Below, piece by piece: positions 34,648 through 64,000 of a DNA stretch of 64,000 nucleotides. Positions within the stretch are counted from its first letter, which is position 1, and the number at the start of each line of letters is the position of its first letter. The DNA is from Apus apus (lineage: Eukaryota; Chordata; Aves; Apodiformes; Apodidae): the NCBI RefSeq assembly GCF_020740795.1, contig NC_067301.1, forward strand, positions 7,640,501 to 7,704,500, given 5' to 3'. The notes under the pieces are model-generated. The model had not been told where the DNA came from. It was given only the letters and a program-made list of their open reading frames with translations, and made no database searches. A program made the position numbers and the translations under genes.

Positions 34648-35270
34648 ATGGAATGGTTTGGGTTGGAAGGGACATTAAAGATCATCCAGTCCCAACCCCC
34701 TGCATGGGCAGGGACACCTCCCACCAGCCCAGGCTGCTCCAAGCCCCATCCAACCTGCCCTTCAACACTGCCAGGGATGGGGCAGCCACAGCTTCCCTGG
34801 GCAACCTGGGCCAGGGTCTCACCACCCTCACAGGGAAGAATTTTCTCCTAGTATCTCACCTAAATCTCCCCTCTCCCAGTTTTAATCCATTCCCCTCATC
34901 CCATCCCTCCCTGCCCTTGTCCCAAGTCCCTCCCCAGCTTTCCTGGAGCCCCTTCAGGCACTGGAAGGTGCTCTAAGGTCTCCCTGGAGCCTTCTCTTCT
35001 CCAGGCTGAACACCCCAGCTCTCCCAGCCTGTCTCCAGAGCAGAGCTGCTCCAGCAGAAGAAATTCTGGGCTGTGAGGGTGGTGAGACCCTGGCCCAGGT
35101 TGCCCAGGGAAGCTGTGGCTGCCCCATCCCTGGCAGTGTTGAAGGGCAGGTTGGATGGGGCTTGGAGCAGCCTGGGCTGGGGGGAGGTGTCCCTGCCCAT
35201 GCAGGGGGTTGGATCTAGATGATCTTGAAGGTCCCTTCCAACCCAACCCATTCCATCATTCCATGATGAT
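34648..35270. mobile_element. Fold-back (head-to-head) CR1 LINE
   Basis: A minus-strand CR1 3' segment (34648-35054) is fused to a plus-strand CR1 3' segment (35055-35270), so both outer ends are CR1 3' ends. The central junction ctgctccag|cagaagaaat is identical to the one at 25836/25837. Confidence 0.9.
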
Positions 35271-35274
35271 TTGA

Positions 35275-36329
35275 CCAGGACAACTCCCCTCGTTGCTGCA
35301 GTAGCTTTTGGGGAGCAGCCCCAGTACCAAATTCCCCACTCCCAGTAGATTATTTCCTGTAAAATTTGGGGTATTTGGGAGTTATTTTGCACTTTTTCAT
35401 CTTAATTCTGGAAAGAAGGAAAATGAAAAGCATGGTTTCTAGGAGCAGGGGGGGTGTGATTGGTTTCATTTTGCAGTTTTCTGTGATAAAAAAAAATTCT
35501 ACCTAATGGAACAAAAACCTTGGAACCTGGCTGTTTGTCCCTAAAAATGTATTTTTTCCCCCCCAAAAAAATGCCTGCTGGGTTTTGCTGAGCGGATGGG
35601 AAAGATCTGGAGGCAGGTTGCATCAGGCTGGGGGTTAAACTGGTTTTTCCTGGGATAAGGGAAAAAACTGGTTTTACTTGTTCATTCCCAAGGGTGGTTG
35701 GGTTGGGGAGAGACTCACCTTGGATAACCCCTCAGCCCCGCTCAGGAGATCCCAATCCTGGAACTGGGATTTGCACCCCTGGGGCTATTTGGGATGCATC
35801 CCATTAGCCAAAGGGAATTTCCAGCAAGACCCTTTGCAAAAATCCCCCTGGGTGGTGGGTTGAGGGGGCTTTGGGTGCAGCTGGGTGTGGGTGCTGGGGG
35901 GATTTGCACCCTTCATCTCCATTTTCCTGCTTTTTTTGCATCAAGGTTGACCTGCCAGAGTTTTCCAGCAAGTTGTTGCTGCTCCAGGAGGTGGTTTATC
36001 CTGTGGGTGAAGCAGAAATGGAATTTTCCCAAGAGTTTAGTGTGAGGGAGAAGGGAGTTTAAGGCCTGGCTGGGCAGGTGGGGCTTCAGGAGGGCTTTGC
36101 TGCCAAGATCCATATTTTATTGGGAATTGCATGGCCAGGAGATGGGGAGGATGGTTGCACAGAAATGCTGGACTAACAGTGACCACCCTGGGAACCTACT
36201 GACTTCAGTGATCTGGGGGTCAGAGACGTGAGGGTCAGCCCAGAACCCACCCATGTCCTGGGCTGTGTCACCAGCAGCGAGGGCAGCAGGGCCAGGGAGG
36301 GGATTGTCCCCCTTGGCTCATGTGGGACC
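35275..36329. other. Unassigned intergenic sequence
   Basis: No exon, CR1 copy or tandem array recognised between the fold-back CR1 and the next CR1. Confidence 0.5.
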
Positions 36330-36812
36330 CCACCTGGAAAACTGCCCAGTTCTGGGGCCTCCAGCACAAGAAGGACATGGAGCTCCTGCAGAGAGACCAG
36401 AGGAGGCCACAGAGATGATCCTTGGGCTGGAGCAGCTCTGCTCTGGAGACAGGCTGGGAGAGTTGGGGTGTTCAGCCTGGAGAAGAGAAGGCTCCAGGGA
36501 GACCTTAGAGCACCTTCCAGTGCCTGAAGGGGCTCCAGGAAAGCTGGGGAGGGGCTTGGGACAAGGGCAGGGAGGGATGGGATGAGGGGAATGGATTAAA
36601 ACTGGAAGAGGGAGATTGAGGTGAGACATGAGGAGGAAATTCTGGGCTGTGAGGGTGGTGAGAGCCTGGCCCAGGCTGCCCAGGGAAGCTGTGGCTGCCC
36701 CATCCCTGGCAGTGTTGAAGGGCAGGTTGGATGGGGCTTGGAGCAGCCTGGGCTGGTGGGAGGTGTCCCTGCCCACGCAGGGGGTTGGATCTAGATGGTC
36801 TCCAAGGGGTCT
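36330..36812 (+). mobile_element. CR1 LINE, 5'-truncated
   Basis: Plus-strand copy from the ORF2 remnant (cacaagaaggacatggagct) to the 3' UTR (ttggatctagatggtctcc). The usual tail is missing. Confidence 0.9.
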
Positions 36813-36855
36813 GGATGGGTAGATGGGTTGGTACCCCCCAAGCTGCTCTCCTGCA

Positions 36856-36869
36856 CCAGCAGAGGGCAA
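36856..36869 (+). promoter_or_regulatory. Candidate CTCF site between RCC2 and ARHGEF10L
   Basis: CCAGCAGAGGGCAA matches the CTCF core consensus (CCASYAGRKGGCRS) at 13 of 14 positions, in forward orientation, inside a CpG-containing stretch just past a CR1. Confidence 0.45.
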
Positions 36870-37508
36870 CCCCGGGCCGGCTCCCGCCCCCCAGCTGGAG
36901 AAATCAAGGGCTTTAAATTACCAGGAAATGGGGATATTTAAATAAACCCCCTCCCCCCTGCATGTCCCGGCTCAGCGCCTGGGGCACTTCTAGGGTGATT
37001 TAACCGACAAATACTTGAAATTCCTCGAAAAAGCTCTCCTCCCACGCCCGTAATACAGGTTTAATGGGCTCGTCTTATATATAGTAGTTTGTTGCTGGGG
37101 CGGGGGGGGAAAGTTGGGTCCGGGGCTTGGGCAGGATGAGACCCTCGGGGCTCCAGCTGCCTCTCGGGGGGCTCACTGCCCTCCCCCCAGCCCCTGCTTC
37201 CCTAATATTCCCCCCCACTCCTGCTTCCCAAATAGTTTTTGGTTGGTTTTGGTTATTTTTTGGTCATTTTTTTGTATTTATTTGGTCATTTTTTTGGTCT
37301 CTTTTTTTTTTCTCGTTTTGAGTTACTTTTTGGGTTTTGAGTTACTTCTATTTTTAACCCATACACAGAATTTAATCTTTTGCTTTTAAACCCGATTTTA
37401 AGTGATTTACTTTTTAAATTCTTAGACATGAGCTTATTTTTGTTTTGAAATTATTTGTAGTTTGCTTTTATTTTACACTTTTTAAACTTTTTTTTTTTAC
37501 CTTTTTAT

Positions 37509-37584
37509 TTTTTGTTTTGAACCTTTTTTGTTTTGAACCTTTTTTGTTTTGAACCTTTTTTGTTTTGAACCTTTTTTGTTCTGG
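37509..37584 (+). repeat. 16-bp tandem repeat
   Basis: Four to five copies of ccttttttgttttgaa inside a T-rich region (37230-37680). Confidence 0.9.
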
Positions 37585-38369
37585 TCTTTTCCCCTCCACC
37601 TTTTTGACTTTTCCCCTCCAACAACTTTTTCACCTTCACCTCCAACTTTTTTACCTTCACCTCCAACCTCTTTGCTCCTTCAAAAATGGCTCGGGAATCC
37701 TTGCCAGGAAGTTGTTGCGTTTTTTGGGGGGGTTGATTCCCAATTGATTAAAAAAACCCCAGAATAAGTAACTTGAATTTTGATGGTGCTTTTGCATCCC
37801 TAAAAAACCCACATCTCCAAGCTGAGGATCCTGTGCCAGGTTCTCTTCCCACTTTACCACGGGGTTTGTTTTTTCCTGGCAAAGCTCCACAAAAGGATGA
37901 AAAAAACCAATCATTTAATAATTATGAATTAAAAAAAATTAATAATTCCCAAACATCTTTTCCTTTGGGTAATGGTGTTTGATTCTATTTTTTTAATGGG
38001 TTGTATTTTTGATTTGCTTGTTTTCCCACCTGTCTCGGAATGATCCAAAAGACTCTGGGAAGGAGAATTTTAATGTCTTATGATAATTATTTTAATCACT
38101 GAGCTGGTTGGACTGGTTTGGAGCTGGAATCAACCCCACAGCTGTTGGGTTTGTTTGCCAGGGGTGTTTTCTAGCAGGGCTGGGCACCCAGAACTGGGGT
38201 GTGCCAGCAGGTAACGTCGTGACAGCGGCAGAAAACTCCTTCCCAGCCAGGAAAACTCCAGATCCTCATGGAATAGGTGAGAATTGGTCAGGATTTTGCA
38301 TTTCCAGAAATGCACCCACCAGGTTCTCCCCCTGATTTAAATTCTTTTTATTTTTTGCTGTATTTTATA

Positions 38370-39170
38370 ATTTTGAGGGGGCCTGAAAAGCTGGAATGGG
38401 AGCATAAGTATGTTGAAGTGGGGACTTGGGATGTGTTTTGGGAATGCCAGGGGTCTGGGTGTAAAATGTCCTGGAAAAAACCTTCTTAGCCTGGGAATTT
38501 GGGAAGCTTTATTTTGGATTTGGGGGGTTTAGGGTCTGAAAAGTCAGCACGGGGGGGGCGGAAACTGCCTTTAAATGGGGGAGTGGTGACACGTTTTGGG
38601 AATGCAAGTGGCTTGGGTGTAAAATAGCCCGGAGAAAATCCTCTTAGCCTGGGAATTTGGGGAGCTGGATTTTGGATTTTGGGAAGGGGGACAGGGTGAG
38701 GGTTGGGATGTGAAAAGCTGGGGTGAGGGCATCCCCTTAAATGGGGATGTGGAGATGTGTTTTGGAACTGCTGGTGGCTTGGGTATAGAATATCCCAGAA
38801 AAATCCTCTTAGCCTGGGAATTTGGGGAGCTGGATTTTTTATTTTTGGGAGTTTATGGCCTGAAAAACTGGAATGGGGGGGACACACACGACATACCATT
38901 AAATGAGGATGTGGGGAAGTGTTTTGGGACTGTTGGTGGCTTGGGTGTAAAATATCCTGAAGAATATCTTCTTAGCCTGGGAATTTGGGGAGCTGGATTT
39001 TGGGGAGGGGGACAGGGTGGGGGTTGGGATGTGAAAAGCTGGGAGGAGGGGTGGGGGGATCCCCTTGAGCAGGGATGTGGAGATGTGTTTTGGAACTGCT
39101 ATAGGTGTAGAATATCCCAGAGAAAATGCTCTTAACTTGGGAATTTGGGAAGTTGGTTTATTTTGCTTCT
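38370..39170 (+). repeat. ~160-bp tandem repeat
   Basis: Five copies marked by cttagcctgggaatttgg (38486, 38644, 38809, 38972, 39132; spacing 158-165 bp). Each also has gatgtggagatgtgttttgg and gggtgtaaaatatcc blocks. Confidence 0.88.
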
Positions 39171-39354
39171 GGGCTGTTTTTCCCCCCCGAACAGGGACGA
39201 TGCCGTCGGTGACGAGAGGGTTAACAGGTTTGCTCCAGCACAGGGAGGGTTAAAAAGCCAGGAAGGGACCGAATCCCGCTGGGAGGATTTTATTTATTAG
39301 GATTGGGAATATATCAGGGATGTCAATCTGTTTGGGAAGAGGAGGAGGGGTGAG

Positions 39355-39620
39355 ATGCTGCCCAAAATCCCGGCATCCCTCGGTGCGGGCGCTGGACCGC
39401 GGCTCCATCCGGCTGCCAGCCCTGGGCCGCTGGGGTCTGGGGGTGTCAGGGTGGCTGGGTGACACCGTGACACCCACCCTGGGCACCCCCTTGGTCCGAG
39501 GGACACTGGGATTTATTCCCATTGGATTGGAATTGGGTTTTTTTTCCCCCCTCCTCCTCCAGACCGGGGGCCTGCTCGGCCGATGCGGACACAAAGCCGG
39601 AGGAGACGCGGCCTTCCCAG
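39355..39620 (+). promoter_or_regulatory. CpG-denser patch, possible upstream promoter or 5' exon of ARHGEF10L
   Basis: About 17 CpGs in 260 bp, against very few in the flanks. It includes a possible donor (cttcccag|gtcagc). No coding similarity is recognised. Weak candidate for an untranslated first exon or enhancer. Confidence 0.25.
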
Positions 39621-42224
39621 GTCAGCAAAACCCCATCTCCCCTCCCTGCCTGCCTGGAAATCCCTGTAAAATGTGTATAAATCCCCCTAAAATATAGATA
39701 TAATGTACATTTATTGCTTATCAATCCCCTTCGGGGTGGGGGGAGGAGGTCGCCCTTCGCCTCTCCGCTGCCACCAGCGATCGGGGCTTTCGTGTCACAA
39801 ATATCTGTAAATGTATCTATTTCTACTTATTTTTTTAATTGCTTTTAAATACAGAAGCAGCCACGGAGAGAGAGGAGGTGGGTTTTGAGGCATCCAGCTT
39901 ATCCCACCCCCATTTCTGGCCTTTTTTTCACCCTGTTTTCTTGCAAATCCCTGCTGGGTTTTTTTTCAGCTGGGCCTTGTAGAACCTGCAAGAAATGACA
40001 ATTTTGGGGTAATTTTATCTTCTCCTGGGTAATTTTAACAGCAATTAATGGTGATTCCCCCCCTTTTTCATGATTATTTTATTTGGACATGGGGTGCAAA
40101 GGTTGGATTGGGGTTCAAGGGTTGCAAGGGGGCTGAAGTTCCTGCAATATTTTCCCCCCTCCCTCCCCATTTGCACCAGTTTATTGAAAATTTTTTTTAC
40201 ATATATTCCATATTTTAGCAGGTGCTGGGTTGCAAAGAGCAGGTTCTGCCTCAAAATAGCAGCAAAAAAAGGGAAGGAATGCATCTGAAGGTGGAAAAAG
40301 TCTGTGGTTTATGGTGTGCTTGAATAGGTGTGTGCAAAAAGGGGGGAGAAATTAAGAATAGTGGGGAGGTTTATCTCAGATCCACCCTGATAATTATTTT
40401 TTTGGGATGATTTTCAACCAAAATAAGGGGATCCCAGAATGTCAACAAGAAAGAAAATGACTTGCAAAGGGTGGGAGGGGGTTTAATTTGGAGCTTTGCA
40501 ATAAACAAACCCCAAATCCTTGTGAATTTTGAGCTTGAAATGTGAATCTAAAAAAACCCAAATAACCAACAAACAAAAACCCCAACGTTTCCTTTCTTTT
40601 TTCCTTCTTACTCTGATTTAAATTCTGCTCCCTTCAAATTCCTTAGTTTTCCAGCAGATGAACTTTGCAATTACTTTGCAAATTATTAAAAGGTGGGAAT
40701 TGGGACAAATGTCAAACCGGGGGGGGGTTGGTTTTTTTTGCAATAAATAAGTTGTTTTCCTTGCTTTTTTGGGTCTGTTTGCAAGAAATCCCTGCAAACC
40801 AGAGTCTGTTTTTTAATTGATCTGTTGTAATCCTGATTTTTTTTTTTAATTATTCCCTTTTTCCCTGAATTTATTCTTCTCATGGCACAAGCTGGACAAG
40901 AGATGGATTTTTTTGTTCTGGTTCGTCGGTGCTGTTGAAAAGGAAAATATAAAGGAAAACCAACAATAATTTTCCAGGTTTTGATTTTTTAGCTGGAATA
41001 TTTGATGGGATATTTGCCCAGAAGAGGAATTTCCAGGTGAAGGAAGGAACCACGAGGTCCAGGAAGAGCTTTTCCCATAGGATGATGCCTTTTTGGCAAG
41101 AGTTCATTTGAAATATAATTGCATAAACACCATGAATCCTGAATTTTAATGGAATATTTTTCAGGGAAAACCTCTTTCTTTTGGCTTTTTTGGCTTCTTC
41201 GGGCTTTTTTTTTCTGGGAAAACAATTTAGAAATTTTCTTTTTTGGGAAAAACATCCTTCCTTTGGCTTTTTTTAGGGGGAATCTCCATATTTTTGCTAT
41301 TGTTTCATTCCCACTGCTCACCAAGCCACCCCATATTGCTGCCTCCACCAACCACAGCTGCATCAAAACAGCCAATTTTGGGGGATTTTGAGGAATTTTG
41401 AAGACTTTGGAGAATTGTTCTTCACTGGAACCCTCGTTCCTGCATCAACACCTTCAAACCTCTGCGATTAATTCCTTGGAAAAGTGGGAAATCAACCAAC
41501 CAACCCTTAAAGCACCAATAATATGAAACAAAGTTCCAATTAAGGCTGGAAAAAACCACCTTATTTTTGAGGTTTAAAAATATTCTTAATTTAAATTGGG
41601 AATTGAGGGAGGAAACATCCCTGTTTGCTCTGGGAATTACACCACTCTTCCCCCAGCATCTTGGAAAGAATTCTATTCTTTTAGGTCAAGGTGATTGTGG
41701 AAAATGATCCAGGTGGTGGAATAAACCTGGAACCTCCCACTGGGATGTGGAATTATTAAGGATTCAGAGGGAATTCTTGGGAGACAAAAGCTAATTCTTG
41801 TTTTTAGCTTTATAAATAGCTCTGAGTTATTTATAAGGAGGGATTAAAGTGGGAGGGATGTGGAGAGGGAAGGGATTCCCAGGGTCATCTTAGGGATTAT
41901 GTTTTTTTTAATGAAAACCCCCAATATTTAAGGAAAAAAAAAAAGGGGTTGGGTGGGATGGGAAGGGGATGTTTAACAGGGAGCTGGTGTCCCCTGGAGC
42001 TGGCAGTTGTTCCCACCAGCTGGGACCTGTCGCTCTGAGGCAGTGGCTAAAAATAAAGCAAATAAAGCCAAATAGTTGCAGGTCACCAGGAGAAGGGCCG
42101 GGCTGGGCAGCTGGGCCTGCTCCTCTGCCCGGATTTAGATCCTGCTCCTGGGATTTGTCCTTCCCACCCAGGCTGGGAGGAGTCAGGGCTGAGCCCTGGG
42201 ATGCTGCTGGGAGCTGTTTGGTGT
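39621..42224. other. Unassigned intergenic or 5' intron sequence
   Basis: AT-richer sequence with short A/T runs. I see no exon, CR1 copy or clear tandem array in it. Confidence 0.5.
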
Positions 42225-42800
42225 GTGGGGGGGGTGAGGATCCATATGGAAAATCCTATTTCCAAGGATCACGTTGCAACCAAGTGTCCTGTTTGCTGAT
42301 GGTAGGATGATAATCCATATGGAAATCCTTACTTCCAAGGATGCTGTTGTATCCCAGTGTCCTGTTTGCTGGTAGTAGGGTGAAGATCCATATTGGAATC
42401 CCTATTTCCAAGGATGCTGTCACATCCCAGTGTCCTGTTTGCTGCTGGTGGCATTAAGCTCCATATGGAAAAATCATGTTTCCAAGGATGCTGTCGTATC
42501 CCAGTGTCCTGTTTGCTGGTAGGAGGGTGAGGATCCATACTGGGATCCCTATTTCCAAGGATACTGCTGCATCCCAATGTCCTGTTTGCTGGTGACAGGG
42601 TGAGGATCTGTATGGAACTCCATTTTTTCCAAGGATGTGACTAGTGTCCTGTTTGCTAGTGGTGGGGTTAAGATCCACATGGAAAACCTTGATTTCTAAG
42701 GATGCTGTTGTATTCCAGTAACTGGGATTTGCTGGTGTTTGCTGGCAGCAGGGTGAGGATCCACATTGGAATTCCAGTTTCCAAGGATCCTACCACATCC
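42225..42800 (+). repeat. 73-bp tandem repeat
   Basis: About eight copies (spacing 73-74 bp) of a unit containing tttccaaggatgctgt, cagtgtcctgtttgctgg and gtgaggatccatatgg. Confidence 0.9.
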
Positions 42801-44668
42801 CAATATCCTTCTTGGATGATCCTGCATCCCCACATCCTTCCCACCAACTTTCTCCCCCCTCCCATGGGATGCATTTTCCCACCAGGATGCTCCTACCCCT
42901 GCCAGCAGTTTTGCTATGAAAAATTCTGCACAATAATCTTCTTTTTAAATATATATATATATATTTAAAATGTAGCAAGACCCAATTCAAGCTCAGGGAG
43001 GGTTGTTTTTGGAAAGCTGGGAATTCTCCTGGGCGGCCAGCTTGCTTGGAGCTGGAAAAATAACCAGCCCTGGGATAAATGGGGCTGGTGGGAGCTTATG
43101 TCAACAGTCAAAATGGGAAGTGACCTTCTCCTGCCCTGCTCCTGGGATAAAATCAGGAGTGAGCTGCAGGGCCTGGCTGTGCATGGTCCTCCCACTTCCC
43201 TCTCCCAATTCAGAAGTCCTTGGATTACTGGAAGAGCCGAGCAAACCAGTAAGCAAACTGGTTTCTGGATAAAACCATCAGCATCTCTTTGTTAGGGTTG
43301 TTTTACCAGGTGTTATTTTCTTTTTAACTTTGATTTTTCTTCTTTTTTTCTTGAAATCTGATTTTTTGGAGGCTTTTTTTTTTTTCCTGGTGGTTTATCT
43401 TGGATTGATGGCTGGGTTGGCAGCTGATCCATAGGGAGAAAACCTGGAGGTTGTGGAAGGGGGAAGAAGGAAAGAGAAGGGAATTACCAGCTCCCCCACT
43501 GATGAGAAGCAGAGGAGGTGACATCTGAGAGCAGCCTTGGCTGCCACAGGGCCAGGAAAATAGTCCAAGGAGGCAAAAATAAGTGTCTCTGGGTCCTTTT
43601 CCTAAATAAATCCCTATTAATGTGTTTATAAGGCAATGGGTTGGTTGCAAAAGTGGCTGGAGAAGGAGATTTGTGGCTGTAATGCAGCTTGAGGAGAGGA
43701 AGAAGTTGGTTATTTTAATTTTTAATGGCTGGAGAAGGTTTTTTTGGGGGGAATTTGCAGCAGGATGGAGTGGGGGGGTCCTGAGCCCTTGGCAGCTTCT
43801 TGGGGTTGCAGCAGCAGCACATGCTTGTGCTGTTGGTTGCAGAGGGTTTGTAGCTTGTTTTCCAGAGATAAATGCAAATCTGGGAGGTGATCCCAGACCT
43901 CAGCACCTTCCTGCTGTGCTCTAGACCTTGAAATATCTTTGTATTTCTTTATCTATATGGCCCTGGAGCTGTAGGGCTTGATGCAAACCCAGGTGGGGCA
44001 ATTGAGCCAAGGGAGTTAGATACAAAGATACTTCGTTTTGGGGGGATCATCCTGGCTCTGTAAATTTTGGGGGATCATCTGTGCATCCCCAACATCCCCC
44101 TCCCAGGGGAAATGAGGGCCCAGGTGAGGGAGCAGTGCTTGCCGGGTGGGTCATGGCTCTTCAGAGCAGGTCGGTGACTTCCAGCAGGACCAAATTTGTA
44201 GAGTTTGGGCCCATTTTGTGCTGTTCCCAGCCTCTCGGGCGTCGTTTTTCCTGTCCTCGGGGCACAGGGAACAGGGGGGGATGAGGGGGGTGGTCCCTGC
44301 TCTGTCCTTCCTCTTCCTCTTGGTGACCTTTCAGAGCATCTCTGGTTACCGGAGCGGATGAACCATCGATCTCCAGGAGGATCTTTGGCGCTTCCCAGAC
44401 CTTCCCACACCTTGGGGCTTGATGCTCAGGGCTGGAATTGCCAGGCAGGGGCTGGAATTGCCCTGCATGGGATAAATTTCCCATTCCCCAGGTGGATTTA
44501 CCCTCCAAACTGGGACCTGGGAGCAGCTTTTCTGCTTCCTTGCGAGTTTTTGCAGCAGCCGGCGCGGGATCCAGCACACCTGGGGGGGTCTCCCCACATT
44601 TCCCCCTCTCCTGGGTGTCTGGGGGGGCTGATCTCCCCTCTCAACCTGTTTTTCCTTCTCTCCTGCAG
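42801..44668. other. Unassigned sequence upstream of ARHGEF10L
   Basis: No exon is recognisable. It has a short (AT)n near 42950. It is likely ARHGEF10L 5' intron, because the first coding exon begins with a splice acceptor at 44668. Confidence 0.5.
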
Positions 44669-44722
44669 GAAAACCTCAGGGAGGGGCCCAGGTGGAGCAT
44701 CCGGACCCCCCGTACTTCCCTA
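44669..44722 (+). other. ARHGEF10L: ARHGEF10L 5' UTR part of the first coding exon
   Basis: The exon opens after a good acceptor (cttctctcctgcag), so at least one non-coding exon lies further upstream. 54 nt precede the ATG at 44723. Confidence 0.65.

Positions 44723-64000
<19,278 letters not shown>

Noticed and set aside
37074-37082. TATATATAG as an ARHGEF10L TATA box
   Set aside because: No downstream exon or donor could be linked to it, and the nearby GC box lies on the wrong side.
39320-39697. 125-codon plus ORF in the CpG-denser patch as a new gene
   Set aside because: No recognisable domain, no convincing flanking exons, and an overlapping minus-strand ORF. Kept only as a weak promoter or 5' exon candidate.

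Overview
This is a gene-dense piece of a vertebrate nuclear genome, almost certainly from a bird. Genes are split into short exons with GT-AG introns. The dominant interspersed repeat is the CR1 LINE in about 20 copies, many ending in the avian 3' tail (ATTCTATGA-like). The DNA is GC-rich and crowded with minisatellites, as on avian microchromosomes. Gene order and orientation match human 1p36.13: PADI1 (+), PADI3 (+), RCC2 (-), ARHGEF10L (+). No PADI4 or PADI6 lies between PADI3 and RCC2. The heavy CR1 load suggests a lineage with a CR1 burst, but I cannot name the species.

Layout. 1-10.84 kb: PADI1 exons 2-16 and a poly(A) signal; exon 1 lies upstream of the window. 10.84-12.29 kb: short spacer. 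12.29-19.76 kb: complete PADI3 with TATA box, 16 exons (661 codons) and poly(A) signal. 19.76-21.57 kb: repeat-rich spacer with a CTCF-like site and a long CR1. 21.57-31.74 kb: RCC2 on the minus strand, 12 coding exons (528 codons), with a CpG-rich first exon. 31.75-44.67 kb: divergent intergenic region filled with G-runs, tandem arrays and CR1s. 44.67-64.0 kb: ARHGEF10L, 28 certain or probable coding exons plus one cassette candidate and one alternative first-exon candidate; the gene runs off the right edge.

The genes do not form a pathway. PADI1 and PADI3 are calcium-dependent peptidylarginine deiminases that convert arginine to citrulline, mainly in epithelial structural proteins. RCC2 is an RCC1-type beta-propeller involved in mitosis and small-GTPase signalling. 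ARHGEF10L is a Rho-family exchange factor. All four models stay in frame through every junction listed, so none looks like a pseudogene.

The best leads are: (i) near-identical last exons of PADI1 and PADI3, suggesting gene conversion; (ii) two separate fold-back CR1 copies with the same internal breakpoint; (iii) a roughly 165-bp tandem repeat in RCC2 intron 2 that carries copies of the exon 3 splice-acceptor edge; (iv) a 45-bp array with AATAAA hexamers on both strands between divergent genes; (v) CR1 3' ends within about 35 bp of four exon boundaries; (vi) an ARHGEF10L alternative first exon, cassette exon and 15-nt microexon that all preserve frame. I found no evidence for a wholly new biological system.
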